From: Calditrichota bacterium
GTDB lineage: Bacteria > Calditrichota > Calditrichia > Calditrichales > J004
Length of the DNA stretch: 64,000 nucleotides
Direction: 5' to 3'
NCBI GenBank assembly: GCA_013112635.1
Contig: JABFGF010000003.1
Coordinates: forward strand, 525,052 to 589,051
Below are positions 17,486 through 27,545 of this stretch, piece by piece. The notes beneath the pieces are model-generated. The model saw only the letters and a program-made list of their open reading frames with translations. It did no database searches and was not told the origin of the DNA. Within the stretch, counting starts at the first letter, position 1; each line of letters opens with the position of its first letter. Both the position numbers and the translations under genes were made by a program.

Positions 17486-20400
17486 ATGCGCAATTCTATT
17501 AAATCCATCCTGGCATTTTTAAGTATTATTTTTTTCTTGTTTATCTCCTGCGAAAAAACAGACACGGCAAAAATCTCTGAAGAAATTGATATGGAGACAG
17601 CAAAAACAATCAGCCATTTACCGCTGGAGGTGATGGAGCCAGATGGGTTAATTAAAATCCGTTTTGTAAACCCAGTGGTTGATGAGAAAAAAATTGGTGC
17701 GTCCGATCTTGAAGATGTCTTTGAATTTGACCCTGCTATTGAGGGTGCTTTATCCTGGCAAGATAAGAGGACTTTGGTTTTGAAGCCCACATCCGGGTTA
17801 ATTGCACATGAAAACTATAGCGGCTCAATTGTCCTGGAAAATGTGGATGCCGATAAGTTTAAAGGAATGGAGCCGGTAAATTTTGAGTTTCGCGTTGCCG
17901 GCCAGGAATTGACTTCGTTTGATGGTGATTTTGAGCTGGCAGAAAAAGGCAATCCTAAAAAAGTTTATTATGCCGGAACAATAAATTTCGCATTAAATGC
18001 AGATCCTAAAGTGATTGGACAATATTTAATTATTAAAAAAGGAGGCGTCAAAGTTGGGGTTAAAGTTGAAGCCGGATCAGGAACAAACCAAATCACTTTT
18101 AAAACGGATATAATTACCCGCAATAACATTGAAAAGAATTTTAGAATAGAGTTAATAAACGAGGAACTTAAGCTGCCTTCAGCTTTTTTTAGGGAAATTA
18201 AATTAGCCGCTCTTCAGGATTTAAGAATCAACAATATTAAAAAGGATGAAAGCGGTGGACAGCCCCGCGTAAAAATTGATTTTTCTGATGAGTTGGACAG
18301 AGAGCAAAATATTGATGGTTTTATTTCGATTGAACCAAAAATTGATTTCACCTTTCGCAAAATGGGAAAATCAGTTCTAATCAATGCGCCTTTTGAATAT
18401 GGCAAAACATACACTTTTGATGTACAGAAAGGAATCGCCAGCAAATGGGCCACAAAAACCAAAACACTTTTTCATGAAATCATTACTTTTGAAGATTTAC
18501 TGCCGGAAATCAAATTCTCCAAAAGCGGCGTTTTCCTGCCATCTACTAATCTACAAAAAGTTGCTTTTATGTCTGTGAACGTACGACGGGTAGAAATAAG
18601 TGTAACCCAGGTTTTCGAAAATAATATTGGACAATTTCTGCAAGAGGGCAATCTTGATGGTAATAAAAATCGAAATAATCGGTTTTGGGGTATCGAACGT
18701 GTTGGTGTAACACTTGCCACGCAAGATTTGGAAATCGGAGATACAAAAAATCGCTGGCTGCAACACGAAGTTGATTTGAGTAATCTTATCAAACCTACTA
18801 TGAAAGGTTTATTCATCCTTTCACTGCGATTTGAACGAAATGATATGATTTGGGACAGCAATGCAAACAGCGAATATTCCTCTTACAGAAACCGCCGTAA
18901 CCGCTATGGTGATCCAGGATCCTATTATTATATAAACAATAAAGGGCGCATTTTTAAGCCGGTTATTTTATCAGATATTGGCCTGACCTATAAAAAGCTG
19001 GATGGAAAAGCCATTGTTTATGCTACAAACCTGTTAAACACAGATCCGCTGGAAAATGTAAAAATCAGACTACGTACCTATCAAAACCAGGTAATTGCTG
19101 AACGAGTGACAAACAACAGTGGTATTGCCGAATTTGAAAAGACAGACAAGACAGTTTTTTATATCGAAGGCGAACGCGACGGGCAACAGAGCATAATTAA
19201 AATTAATGAAATGGCATGGAATATTTCCAATTTTGATGTGAGTGGAAAACAAAGAAGCAGTGGCGGGATAAATGCTTTTACATTTACAGAACGGGGTGTT
19301 TACAGGCCGGGTGATACTGTAAATGTTTCAATTATTGTGCGTAATAAATCCGGCACTTTTCCGGATGACCATCCCGTAACAATGAAAATTAAAAATCCTT
19401 TAGACCAGCTTGTCCATACAAAAACCCTTAAAAAGGCCAAAGATGGATTCTATTCTTTCCGTTTTAATACAAGCCCGCAAGACCCAACAGGGAATTATAA
19501 TGCTCAGTTTTCCACGGGTGGTGCTAACTTTGCGCATACTGTAAAAATTGAAACAGTTGTACCCGAGCGACTGAAAATAAAACTGGAAACATCCCCAGAG
19601 AAAATAACTTTTGAACAAAGGAAACTGAATCTGGATATTCAGACAAATTACCTGTTTGGCAATCCTGCTGCAAACCTGGAAACAAATGTCAACGTTACTG
19701 TTCGTGATGTGCCGGTTTCATTTGCAAAGTATCCTGGATTTACTTTTAAGGCCGCACATACATCTTTCCAGGAAATTGATCAAAATGTTTCGCGCAAAAA
19801 GCTGGATGCGAACGGCCATTTAAACATCAACTGGAAGGCGCCCGATTTTAGCAAAGCACCTGGCCTGTTGAGAGCAAGTTTTAATGTAAAGGTTTTTGAA
19901 AAAGGCGGACGGTTTGCACAAAAAGACATCAGTGTTCCCATAGAGCCTTTCAAATATTTTGTAGGAGCCCAAAAGCCGGATTTAAAATGGGGTTATGCCC
20001 GAATAGGCAGAGATATAGAAATTCCTGTCATCCTTGTAAATAATGAAGGACAAAGTGTTTCCGGCAAACCATTGAGATACAAAATCTACAGAAATGAACG
20101 TTATTGGTGGTGGGAATACAACAGCCGCGATCAATACCGTATGCGTTATAAGTCCGACAGCAGCACCGATCTTGAAAAAGAAGGTCAGCTTATCTCCGGT
20201 ACGATGCCAACCATTTTAACCTATAAACCCGAAGAGAGCGGGCAGTATTTGGTTGAAGTTTATGATGATTCTCCCGGCGGACATGTAACATCATTTTTTA
20301 TTAGCGCCTATCGTTGGGGCGAAAATCCTGAACAACAGAAAAATGCCGGTACGCTTGTTTTAAAAACGGACAAAGAAAAATATGCACCGGGCGATGAAGC

Positions 20401-22993
20401 GGTGGTCACATTTCCTGTGCCGGAAAAAGGTGCAGCTTTGGTGACAGTTGAAAAAGGGCGTGACGTTTTGACAAGTACATGGCATAAATTGGAAAAAGGA
20501 AAAAATGAGCTGAGTATAAATATTTCTGTTACAGAAAAAATGCTGCCTACAGCTTACGTCTCGGTCTCGGTAATCCAGCCGCATAGCGAAACGACCAATG
20601 ACCGGCCAATCCGCACATACGGCGTTGTTCCCTTAAATGTGGCCGATCCTGCAACAGAACAGGAAGTTTTTATCAAGATGGGTGACGAGCTGGAAACAGG
20701 CAAACCTTTTGAGGTAGAAATCCAGACAGCAGATAAAAACCAAACCCAATTTACTGTGGCAGTGGTTGATGAAGGTTTGCTGCAACTTACCCGCTTTAAA
20801 ACACCTGAGCCCTGGAAACATTTTTACAGCAAAGAGCGGCTTGGCGTTTTGACCTATGACTTATATGGCCATATTCTCGGTGCCAACCATGGTGATATTT
20901 TCCGTACTTTTTCCATTGGTGGTGGCATGGAAATGGATAAAATGAGTGCTGAGGAAGATGAAGATAAAACAGCTAAGCGTTTTAAAGCCGTCTCAATGTT
21001 TGAGGGACCGTTGCAAACAGACAGAAACGGTCATGCAAAAGTAAGTTTTAAAATGCCGGATTATATCGGGGCAGTGCGGGTGATGGTTGTTGCAGCAAAT
21101 AACGCACGTTATGGTAACACAGAAAAAACTGTTCCGGTTAAATCGGATCTTATGCTGATGCCAACACTTCCCCGTGTTCTTGGCCCGGAAGATGAAATCA
21201 GTGTTCCGGTAACTGTTTTTCCCATGAGGGAAAACCTGGGAGATACAAAAGTGACGCTGGAAGTGGATGGCCCGATCGAAGTAATGGGAGCAATTAGCCA
21301 GCAATTAAACTTTGCAAAACCTGAAGACAAAGACCTGCTTTTCAAGATTAAGGCAAAGGCCGGAGTCGGTATTGCCGCAATCAAAATAACGGCAAAGTCG
21401 TCCAGGGCCAGTGCAGAATATGAAACAGAAATCCAGGTTCGTACATCATCGGATATGGAATATTTGACTGAGGAAAAGACCGTTAAACCCGGTGATAAAC
21501 TGACTATGAATATCCCTGGAAATGGCATCGCCGGAAGCAACCAGGCAACTCTTACAATCCGCCGTACCAAAGATTTGAATTTTGGCAAACGCTTGTACCG
21601 CCTGATCCGCTACCCTTATGGCTGTATTGAGCAGACCACATCATCGATCTTTCCGCAATTATATCTTGAAAAGTTCATACCAAAATCATCCCTTGCAAAA
21701 AAAGATATTGATGATAATATCAACAAGGGCATTAAAAGGCTACGCAAGTTTAAGCTACCGTCGGGTGCATTTGGCTATTGGCCAGGTGCCAAAACACCAA
21801 GCATGTGGGGTACAAATTATGCGGGTCATTTTATGATTGAAGCCAAACGCAAGGGGTATCATGTGCCGGATGATTTGATGAATGACTGGATAAAGTTTCA
21901 GAAATCGCAGGCTTTGCTTACATCAGGAAATATAAAAACCCGTATTTACAGATTGTACCTTCTTGCGCTTGCAGGTGAGCCCATTATAGGCCCAATGAAC
22001 CTGATTCGTGAATCCAGTTTATCTGCACTTAAAGATGTTGAGCGTTGGATGCTGGCCTCGGCATATAAATTGGCGGGCGTTGAAAGTGAAGCAAATACAA
22101 TCCTGAAATCTACAGGATTTTTTGTAAAGCTTTACCGTGAATTTTCCGGGACGTATGGTTCCAGTGATCGAGACAAAGCGATGATTCTGGATCAGGTAGT
22201 TCAGTTTCAGCAATATGAAAGGGCTAATAAACTGGTAGATGAACTGGCAACTTTATTAAGGTCAAAGTCGTGGCTTTCTACCCAGGAGAGTGCATTTATT
22301 TTACTTGCCATGGGCAAATATTTAAATGCAACAAGCACCGACGATCAAAAACCAATTTCTGGAAAAGTTACGCTGCCAACTGGTGAAAAGGTAGCTTTCA
22401 ATTTTGAGGGGGCAACATTTGATTTGCCGGTTGAAGAAGGATTTGGTGATAATCTTTCTATCGAGTTGGACAATTCGACTAAGGCCAAACGTGTTTTTGC
22501 AATATTAAACTGGAGTGGACAGCCTTTAAAAAGCACTCAGAAGGATGAATCGAAAAACCTGGAACTTGACATTCAATGGTTGGATGAATCTGGCAGAGTT
22601 ATAAACCCGGCAAATGTAAAACAGGGTACAACTTTTTGGGGGCGTTATAGTGTAAAAGTGCAAAACAGCCGTTTGACTGTAGAAGAATTAGCCTTGACCC
22701 AAATTCTCCCTGCCGGCTGGGAAATTGAAAACCTGCGTCTCAATCAATCGGATCTGCCATCTTGGACCAGAAATTATAAACTAAAAAAAGCGGAATATGA
22801 AGATATTCGTGATGACCGGATTAGCTGGTTTTTCGATCAGCGAGGGTATGAAAAACAAAAAGATTTTCTGGTAAAAATAAATGCTGTTACCGTTGGTGAA
22901 TTTTTCTTGCCGGGTGCAACTTTCAACGCCATGTATGACAATGAATACCGGGCAACCAAATCCGGCAAAACGGTTGTTGTGACTGGAAGGTAA
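17486..22993 (+). CDS. Alpha-2-macroglobulin family lipoprotein with thioester
   Basis: About 1835 residues. The signal peptide ends in a lipobox (FFLFISC, Cys about 22), so the protein should be membrane anchored in the periplasm. The body is a series of MG beta-sandwich domains with FTERGVYRPGDTVNVSIIVR and an AVVDEGLLQLTRF segment. The thioester motif PYGCIEQTTSS is intact at Cys1380/Gln1383 and is followed by the alpha-helical TED domain. Bacterial A2Ms such as YfhM trap invading proteases covalently. The usual partner, penicillin-binding protein 1C, is absent here. ATG at 17486 is chosen because it starts the signal peptide; the frame is open from 17405. Confidence 0.93.
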   Translation: MRNSIKSILAFLSIIFFLFISCEKTDTAKISEEIDMETAKTISHLPLEVMEPDGLIKIRFVNPVVDEKKIGASDLEDVFEFDPAIEGALSWQDKRTLVLKPTSGLIAHENYSGSIVLENVDADKFKGMEPVNFEFRVAGQELTSFDGDFELAEKGNPKKVYYAGTINFALNADPKVIGQYLIIKKGGVKVGVKVEAGSGTNQITFKTDIITRNNIEKNFRIELINEELKLPSAFFREIKLAALQDLRINNIKKDESGGQPRVKIDFSDELDREQNIDGFISIEPKIDFTFRKMGKSVLINAPFEYGKTYTFDVQKGIASKWATKTKTLFHEIITFEDLLPEIKFSKSGVFLPSTNLQKVAFMSVNVRRVEISVTQVFENNIGQFLQEGNLDGNKNRNNRFWGIERVGVTLATQDLEIGDTKNRWLQHEVDLSNLIKPTMKGLFILSLRFERNDMIWDSNANSEYSSYRNRRNRYGDPGSYYYINNKGRIFKPVILSDIGLTYKKLDGKAIVYATNLLNTDPLENVKIRLRTYQNQVIAERVTNNSGIAEFEKTDKTVFYIEGERDGQQSIIKINEMAWNISNFDVSGKQRSSGGINAFTFTERGVYRPGDTVNVSIIVRNKSGTFPDDHPVTMKIKNPLDQLVHTKTLKKAKDGFYSFRFNTSPQDPTGNYNAQFSTGGANFAHTVKIETVVPERLKIKLETSPEKITFEQRKLNLDIQTNYLFGNPAANLETNVNVTVRDVPVSFAKYPGFTFKAAHTSFQEIDQNVSRKKLDANGHLNINWKAPDFSKAPGLLRASFNVKVFEKGGRFAQKDISVPIEPFKYFVGAQKPDLKWGYARIGRDIEIPVILVNNEGQSVSGKPLRYKIYRNERYWWWEYNSRDQYRMRYKSDSSTDLEKEGQLISGTMPTILTYKPEESGQYLVEVYDDSPGGHVTSFFISAYRWGENPEQQKNAGTLVLKTDKEKYAPGDEAVVTFPVPEKGAALVTVEKGRDVLTSTWHKLEKGKNELSINISVTEKMLPTAYVSVSVIQPHSETTNDRPIRTYGVVPLNVADPATEQEVFIKMGDELETGKPFEVEIQTADKNQTQFTVAVVDEGLLQLTRFKTPEPWKHFYSKERLGVLTYDLYGHILGANHGDIFRTFSIGGGMEMDKMSAEEDEDKTAKRFKAVSMFEGPLQTDRNGHAKVSFKMPDYIGAVRVMVVAANNARYGNTEKTVPVKSDLMLMPTLPRVLGPEDEISVPVTVFPMRENLGDTKVTLEVDGPIEVMGAISQQLNFAKPEDKDLLFKIKAKAGVGIAAIKITAKSSRASAEYETEIQVRTSSDMEYLTEEKTVKPGDKLTMNIPGNGIAGSNQATLTIRRTKDLNFGKRLYRLIRYPYGCIEQTTSSIFPQLYLEKFIPKSSLAKKDIDDNINKGIKRLRKFKLPSGAFGYWPGAKTPSMWGTNYAGHFMIEAKRKGYHVPDDLMNDWIKFQKSQALLTSGNIKTRIYRLYLLALAGEPIIGPMNLIRESSLSALKDVERWMLASAYKLAGVESEANTILKSTGFFVKLYREFSGTYGSSDRDKAMILDQVVQFQQYERANKLVDELATLLRSKSWLSTQESAFILLAMGKYLNATSTDDQKPISGKVTLPTGEKVAFNFEGATFDLPVEEGFGDNLSIELDNSTKAKRVFAILNWSGQPLKSTQKDESKNLELDIQWLDESGRVINPANVKQGTTFWGRYSVKVQNSRLTVEELALTQILPAGWEIENLRLNQSDLPSWTRNYKLKKAEYEDIRDDRISWFFDQRGYEKQKDFLVKINAVTVGEFFLPGATFNAMYDNEYRATKSGKTVVVTGR

Positions 22994-23005
22994 AAGTTGA
23001 TTATC

Positions 23006-23042
23006 GATGCCATCCGACAGCGGTAGGATGGCATCCTTTTTT
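23006..23042 (+). terminator. Strong intrinsic terminator after the macroglobulin gene
   Basis: Perfect 10-bp stem GATGCCATCC/GGATGGCATC (23006-23015 and 23026-23035) with a 10-base loop, followed by a C and six T. Separates the convergent macroglobulin and beta-lactamase genes. Confidence 0.9.
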
Positions 23043-23102
23043 GAGGATTTTACTGTTAAACAACCTGACTTTTTTGCATCAAGGGTAAAAAAGTCGAAAA
23101 AA

Positions 23103-23882
23103 TTAATCCAGTCCAAAAATCTCAAAAGTAATTTTGCGGCGCTTCTTTCCATCTTCATTATTTCTAATATCAATATTCATGGCAAAAAAGAAAACGTTGT
23201 CATCTTTTTCCAGCCAGCCCACATACCAGCCAATTTGTGGATTAAAACGAATCGCCCAACCCGTTTTTGCATGTAGTGTATAATCCTCTTTTTTCTTGCG
23301 GATTGTAATTTCTTTTACAATATCCATCGACCTTTGAGAAAAAGGAAGTTGGTTAAGGTATAATTTTTTTAAAAGTTCAATTTGTTGTTTTGGCGTAATA
23401 CGAATGCCGCCATCCAGCCAAAAGCGGTCTATACCACCGGAAATATTCCGGTTGCCATAACCCACACTATCAATCCAAAACTGCATTCTCTCTTCACCAA
23501 TACGGCGGGCACATTCCTGGTAAAACCAAACAGCAGAATGCTCAATGGCACTGCTAAGATTGTGGTCACTTTCCCAATTTTTTAAAAACTTTTTTTTGCC
23601 ATCCCACTTAAAAGTTTCATTTTCATCTTTAACAACTCCTTCTTCCAGAATAACGAGGGAGTTGAAAATTTTAAATGTTGAAGCAGGGATTGCAGCACTA
23701 TCTGCCCGGGATGGATTATGGATTGTAAAATTACCGGCGTTTAGATCGTACAAGGCAAAAGTTCCTGTGGCGTTGTATTTTTTAAAAACAGCAGCTATTT
23801 GATCCGGACTAATGGCTTTTGATCTTTCTGCTGCTATGCTAAAAAGATTACTTACAAAGAGTAAAAGAAAAACCTTTTTCAT
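23103..23882 (-). CDS. Class D (OXA-type) beta-lactamase
   Basis: 259 residues with a signal peptide (about 1-20). All class D motifs are intact: STFK (S68-K71, nucleophile and carbamylatable Lys), SAV (116-118), YGN (142-144) and KTG (206-208), plus RFWLDGGIRIT, matching the OXA FWL...LRIS region. It is predicted to be a periplasmic serine beta-lactamase. It has a plain signal peptide, not the membrane helices of BlaR-type sensors, so it is more likely an enzyme. It is convergent with the macroglobulin gene. No integrase, IS or cassette attachment site lies nearby, which suggests a resident chromosomal gene. Confidence 0.92.
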   Translation of the reverse strand: MKKVFLLLFVSNLFSIAAERSKAISPDQIAAVFKKYNATGTFALYDLNAGNFTIHNPSRADSAAIPASTFKIFNSLVILEEGVVKDENETFKWDGKKKFLKNWESDHNLSSAIEHSAVWFYQECARRIGEERMQFWIDSVGYGNRNISGGIDRFWLDGGIRITPKQQIELLKKLYLNQLPFSQRSMDIVKEITIRKKKEDYTLHAKTGWAIRFNPQIGWYVGWLEKDDNVFFFAMNIDIRNNEDGKKRRKITFEIFGLD

Positions 23883-24046
23883 TTATTCACCTCAAAAATA
23901 TTTTCTGTTCCAGATTGCAAAATTTTAATATTTCCAAATATATTTATTTTTAGGTTAATTTGTTTCTATTCTTTTAAAATAATACAGAAATAAATTTAGC
24001 ATTTAATGCCGTTCAATCTAAAAATATATACTAAACAGGTATAAAA

Positions 24047-24325
24047 ATGGAAGAGAAAATTTTGACCTTGCATCCACAAGGCAAACAAGGTGTCAACATT
24101 CTCAAACGGCGGTACGATCAAATAAAAGATGATATTTTAAAAGTACTCGAAAATGAGGATGAGGTGACTTACCAGTATTTAAGCGATAAACTGGTCCATG
24201 AAATGTCAGATTCATTTGATGGTAAAGTTGTTTGGTATGTTGTAACTGTAAAGCAAGATTTAGAGGCGCGTGGAATTATTGAGCGAGTCCCCGGAACAAG
24301 CCCGCATAAAATCCGAATAAAATAG
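24047..24325 (+). CDS. DUF6958-like small protein
   Basis: 92 residues. ILTLHPQGKQGVNILKRRYD at the start, VWYVVTVKQDLEARGIIERV and a C-terminal HKIRIK resemble a family of small winged-helix-like proteins (DUF6958 as I recall). It is likely a cytoplasmic three-helix plus wing domain, possibly DNA- or protein-binding. It is followed after 4 bases by an alpha/beta hydrolase gene, so the two form an operon. Confidence 0.7.
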   Translation: MEEKILTLHPQGKQGVNILKRRYDQIKDDILKVLENEDEVTYQYLSDKLVHEMSDSFDGKVVWYVVTVKQDLEARGIIERVPGTSPHKIRIK

Positions 24326-24329
24326 GCTT

Positions 24330-25124
24330 ATGAAAGAACAAACTTATAATTTTAATTATAAAAATTTTGATTTAGAAGTTTCCTGTTTTGTACGACCGGG
24401 AGGTTCATCAACACTTCTATTTCTACATGGTCTGGGTTGTGCCAAAAATGACTTCTATGGCGCTACCCAAAATCAATATTTAAAAGAGATGACTTTGATT
24501 GGGATTGATTTTCCAGGTTGTGGCAATTCTTCTTATCCGGAAAAGGCCCGATTTGGAATTGATGATCTTGTAAATATAACTGATCTTGTGCTGGACAAAT
24601 TAAACCCTGGAAAGATTGTGGTTTTAGGCCACAGTATGGGCGGTCTGGTTGGGCTGTTATTTACAGAAAAGTTTCCTGCAAAAGTTACGGCATTTATAAA
24701 TGTTGAAGGAAATTTGGCAGGTAGTGATTGTTTTTTTTCACGCAAAGTTGCAGGAATGGAGAGAGGCGAATTTATAAACCATGCTTTTGAAAAATATATT
24801 TTTCGTGTAAAAATAAACCAAAATAAAGGTTTGCAGGAGCATGCTAAAATATTAAAAAAATATGCCAGCGCCGCAGCTATGCGTGATGTATGTCCAACCT
24901 TGGTAAGTTATTCTGAAGAAGAAGATGTGCTAAAACGGTTTTTAGATTTGAGAATGCCTGTCCAGTTTATTTATGGGTCGCAAAACAATAAATTGCCATA
25001 TTTACCAGCTTTAAAAAACTCTCATTGCAAGATTGATGAAATAAGTAGCAGCGGACATTTTCCCTTCTATGAAAATCCTGATCTGTTTTATGAAGTAATT
25101 GCAAAATTTATAAAAATGAAGTGA
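24330..25124 (+). CDS. Alpha/beta hydrolase
   Basis: 264 residues. LLFLHGLGC provides the oxyanion hole, VLGHSMGGLVGLL the nucleophile elbow (Ser about 98), and SSSGHFPFYENPD the catalytic His near 246; the acid residue is probably between about 210 and 225. No signal peptide, so cytoplasmic. A lid region at about 130-190 is Lys-rich. Substrate unknown. Second gene of a pair with the DUF6958-like gene. Confidence 0.85.
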   Translation: MKEQTYNFNYKNFDLEVSCFVRPGGSSTLLFLHGLGCAKNDFYGATQNQYLKEMTLIGIDFPGCGNSSYPEKARFGIDDLVNITDLVLDKLNPGKIVVLGHSMGGLVGLLFTEKFPAKVTAFINVEGNLAGSDCFFSRKVAGMERGEFINHAFEKYIFRVKINQNKGLQEHAKILKKYASAAAMRDVCPTLVSYSEEEDVLKRFLDLRMPVQFIYGSQNNKLPYLPALKNSHCKIDEISSSGHFPFYENPDLFYEVIAKFIKMK

Positions 25125-25343
25125 TGCGGTGATGAATGTTTTAAATCATATTTCCGCTTCATTTTGTTATTAATTTTTTCGATTCACTATTGCATAAACA
25201 TTGCTCGTTTAATATTTACGATTATTATAAATAAATTCGTTATATAATTCTGATAGATAAAAATCATTAGAGCCGGAAATATCTTAATGTAGTTTAAGCT
25301 TCGTTCTACTTCCAACTCCAAAAAAAAAATACCAAAATAATGG

Positions 25344-25363
25344 ATTGGCTTTTAAAGCCGAAT
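25344..25363. promoter_or_regulatory. Imperfect palindrome upstream of the KaiB gene
   Basis: ATTGGCTTTTAAAGCCGAAT is nearly self-complementary and lies 46 bases before the KaiB start. It may be an operator or a small hairpin. The rest of the 25125-25409 gap is AT-rich with no other recognisable feature. Confidence 0.3.
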
Positions 25364-25409
25364 ACCTGTTTATTATTGTATTTAACAAAAAACCAACATT
25401 AAAGATTAC

Positions 25410-25703
25410 ATGAAAAATATTGTAGAATTGAGTCTTTATGTAAATGGCATGAACTCAAACAGCAACACCATCTACACTCGCTTAACAAAACAATGCGAAG
25501 ACCAGTTTGGTACAGATTATTCACTAAATCTGTACGATTTAAAAAAAGACCCGGCCGCAGCAGTAAACCAAAATATTATGGCCACCCCTACCTTAATTCG
25601 TATTTCGCCGCTTCCCCAATTGCGTGTTACAGGAAACCTGACAAATATGAGAAATGTAATGTTGGCCTTAAAACTCCTACCCGGAAAAATAAAAGGATTT
25701 TAA
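25410..25703 (+). CDS. KaiB-domain protein
   Basis: 97 residues covering one KaiB/thioredoxin-like fold: VELSLYVNGMNSNSNTIYTR, then YSLNLYDLKKDPAAAV and the hallmark ATPTLIRISPLPQLRVTGNL. The length matches KaiB. In cyanobacteria KaiB binds KaiC and the output kinases SasA and CikA. Outside cyanobacteria, KaiB homologues often sit with KaiC and PAS/histidine-kinase proteins in stress or signalling roles. Here the next gene starts directly after the stop codon (TAA-ATG) and encodes a REC-PAS-PAS-HisKA-REC protein. No KaiC is in the window. Confidence 0.88.
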   Translation: MKNIVELSLYVNGMNSNSNTIYTRLTKQCEDQFGTDYSLNLYDLKKDPAAAVNQNIMATPTLIRISPLPQLRVTGNLTNMRNVMLALKLLPGKIKGF

Positions 25704-27515
25704 ATGATTCCGGAAAAACTAAATATATTGCAAATCGGCAATGATGCCGAAGACAATGCTTTTCTAAAATCAATCCTGAAACAAGAAGAACAAATTGATA
25801 TAAAACTGTCCTGGAAAAAAAACCTAAAAGATGGTATTAAGTTTTGCAAAGGACTTAAAAATAAAGTTGATATTGTTTTACTGGATTTGTTTTTACCTGA
25901 TTGCGATGGCTTAGCTACGATAAAACTGTTTGCGAATACTTTGCCTCAATTTCCTGTGATAATACTTGCTGGTTCTGAAGATGTTGGTATGGCCCGTGGC
26001 GCGCTGACATTCGGTGCGCAGGATTATATCATCAAGGGGCAATTTGAACGAACATTACTTGTAAAATCCTTATTATATTCTATTGAGCGACAACGTTTAA
26101 AATTAAAATACAGGGATCAAAAAGAAGATCTTGAACAGATCGAGGATAAATTACAAACTATTATAACAACCGATCTGGATGGAATTTTAATCATCGATCA
26201 TAGAGGCCACATACGTTTTTCAAACCCTACTGCAGAAAAAATTATGGCAATGCCGGCAAGCCGGTTAATTGGTGAGCTCTTTGGTATTCCGCTTTTGGGC
26301 GATAATAATATTGCAGAAATTGAGGTTCACTCTACTCAAAAAACACCAGTTCTGGTTGAGCTGCAAATGGTGGATATTAACTGGCGTGGCATGGATGCCT
26401 ATTTGTGTACAATGCGTGATATCACCGAACAGCGCTCCACCGAAACAGCCATTAAGGAAAATGAAGAAAAATTTATGGCAGTAGCCGGCAGTTCCTCAGA
26501 TGCAATCATCCATTTTGATGAATCGCAAAACATTGTTTTTATTAATTTTGCGGCCGAAGAGATTTTTGGAATACAAAAAAAAGATGTTCTTGAGATTGGT
26601 TTGCATTACGTTTTTAAAAATAATCCGGACTTGCTAAAAATTATTGATAATTTAGGAACTGTTGCCAGCAAACAAATTTACCGGGATATAACCGGGTTTC
26701 GTGAAAATGAAGATTCCTTTCCGATGGAAGTTTCGTTGACCACATTTAAGAGGAAGGGCAAACGGCAGGTTGTTTGTATTATCCGTGATACTACAGAGCG
26801 CAGACGTGCTGAAAATGATTTGATGAAAACACGTCAGCAATTGGTAGAAACCCAGGATGAGTTAAAAAGCAACAGGCAAAAACTGGTAGAAGTTGAAAAG
26901 CTGAATAGCGTGAAAGAATTGGCCGGCGCAATTTCACATGAATTTGCACAACCTTTGCAAGCCTTGTACAACTATTTGCACTTAATCCAGAATGTGGAAG
27001 CACGCGATGAGTATTTTGAAAAATCACGCGAAATGCTAAACCGCATTTCAGAATTGACCACAAACCTGAAAAATATTACAACAATCCATAAAATGGATTA
27101 TCTGGAATCAAAAATACTTGATCTTTTTGCCTCGAGTGAACCGGGAAGAAAAGTATTAAAATCCAAAATTTTAGTGGTTGATGATGAGCGGGAAATTCTT
27201 GAAACAATGATGGATATTTTTAAAAATGCCGGCTATTTGTGCAAAGGCGCCAGTGATGGTAAAGAAGCCTTCGAATTAATCCAAAACGAGGCTTTTGATT
27301 TAATTTTATGTGATGTTATGATGCCAAGGATGAACGGCGTGGATTTGTTAAGAAATATTAAACGAATAAAATATAAGACACAATTTATATTTTTAACGGG
27401 TTATGATATTCCTCTTGAATATGAGGAAATGGTGCATGAAGCAAACTATACAATCCAAAAACCTATATCATTTAATGACTTGTTAAACTATGTCGAAAAC
27501 GCTTTATATAATTAA
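25704..27515 (+). CDS. REC-PAS-PAS-HisKA-REC signalling protein without ATPase domain
   Basis: 603 residues. First REC at about 6-125 (phospho-acceptor D61 in VLLDLFLPD), coiled linker, PAS 1 about 148-245, PAS 2 about 250-370, then a coiled coil and a HisKA dimerisation helix with H412 in AISHEFAQPLQAL. The second REC (about 487-600, D537 in LILCDVMMPRMNG) follows within about 70 residues. There is no room for the HATPase_c domain and no N, G1 or G2 box. It could be phosphorylated by another kinase and act as a phosphotransfer hub. The gene abuts kaiB, implying joint function. Confidence 0.88.
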   Translation: MIPEKLNILQIGNDAEDNAFLKSILKQEEQIDIKLSWKKNLKDGIKFCKGLKNKVDIVLLDLFLPDCDGLATIKLFANTLPQFPVIILAGSEDVGMARGALTFGAQDYIIKGQFERTLLVKSLLYSIERQRLKLKYRDQKEDLEQIEDKLQTIITTDLDGILIIDHRGHIRFSNPTAEKIMAMPASRLIGELFGIPLLGDNNIAEIEVHSTQKTPVLVELQMVDINWRGMDAYLCTMRDITEQRSTETAIKENEEKFMAVAGSSSDAIIHFDESQNIVFINFAAEEIFGIQKKDVLEIGLHYVFKNNPDLLKIIDNLGTVASKQIYRDITGFRENEDSFPMEVSLTTFKRKGKRQVVCIIRDTTERRRAENDLMKTRQQLVETQDELKSNRQKLVEVEKLNSVKELAGAISHEFAQPLQALYNYLHLIQNVEARDEYFEKSREMLNRISELTTNLKNITTIHKMDYLESKILDLFASSEPGRKVLKSKILVVDDEREILETMMDIFKNAGYLCKGASDGKEAFELIQNEAFDLILCDVMMPRMNGVDLLRNIKRIKYKTQFIFLTGYDIPLEYEEMVHEANYTIQKPISFNDLLNYVENALYN

Positions 27516-27545
27516 AGTCATTTTTATCTTAAAATATTAGAAACT

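Noticed and set aside
21109..21588. 159-codon minus-strand frame inside the macroglobulin gene
   Set aside because: Antisense shadow; the plus strand has continuous macroglobulin domains there.
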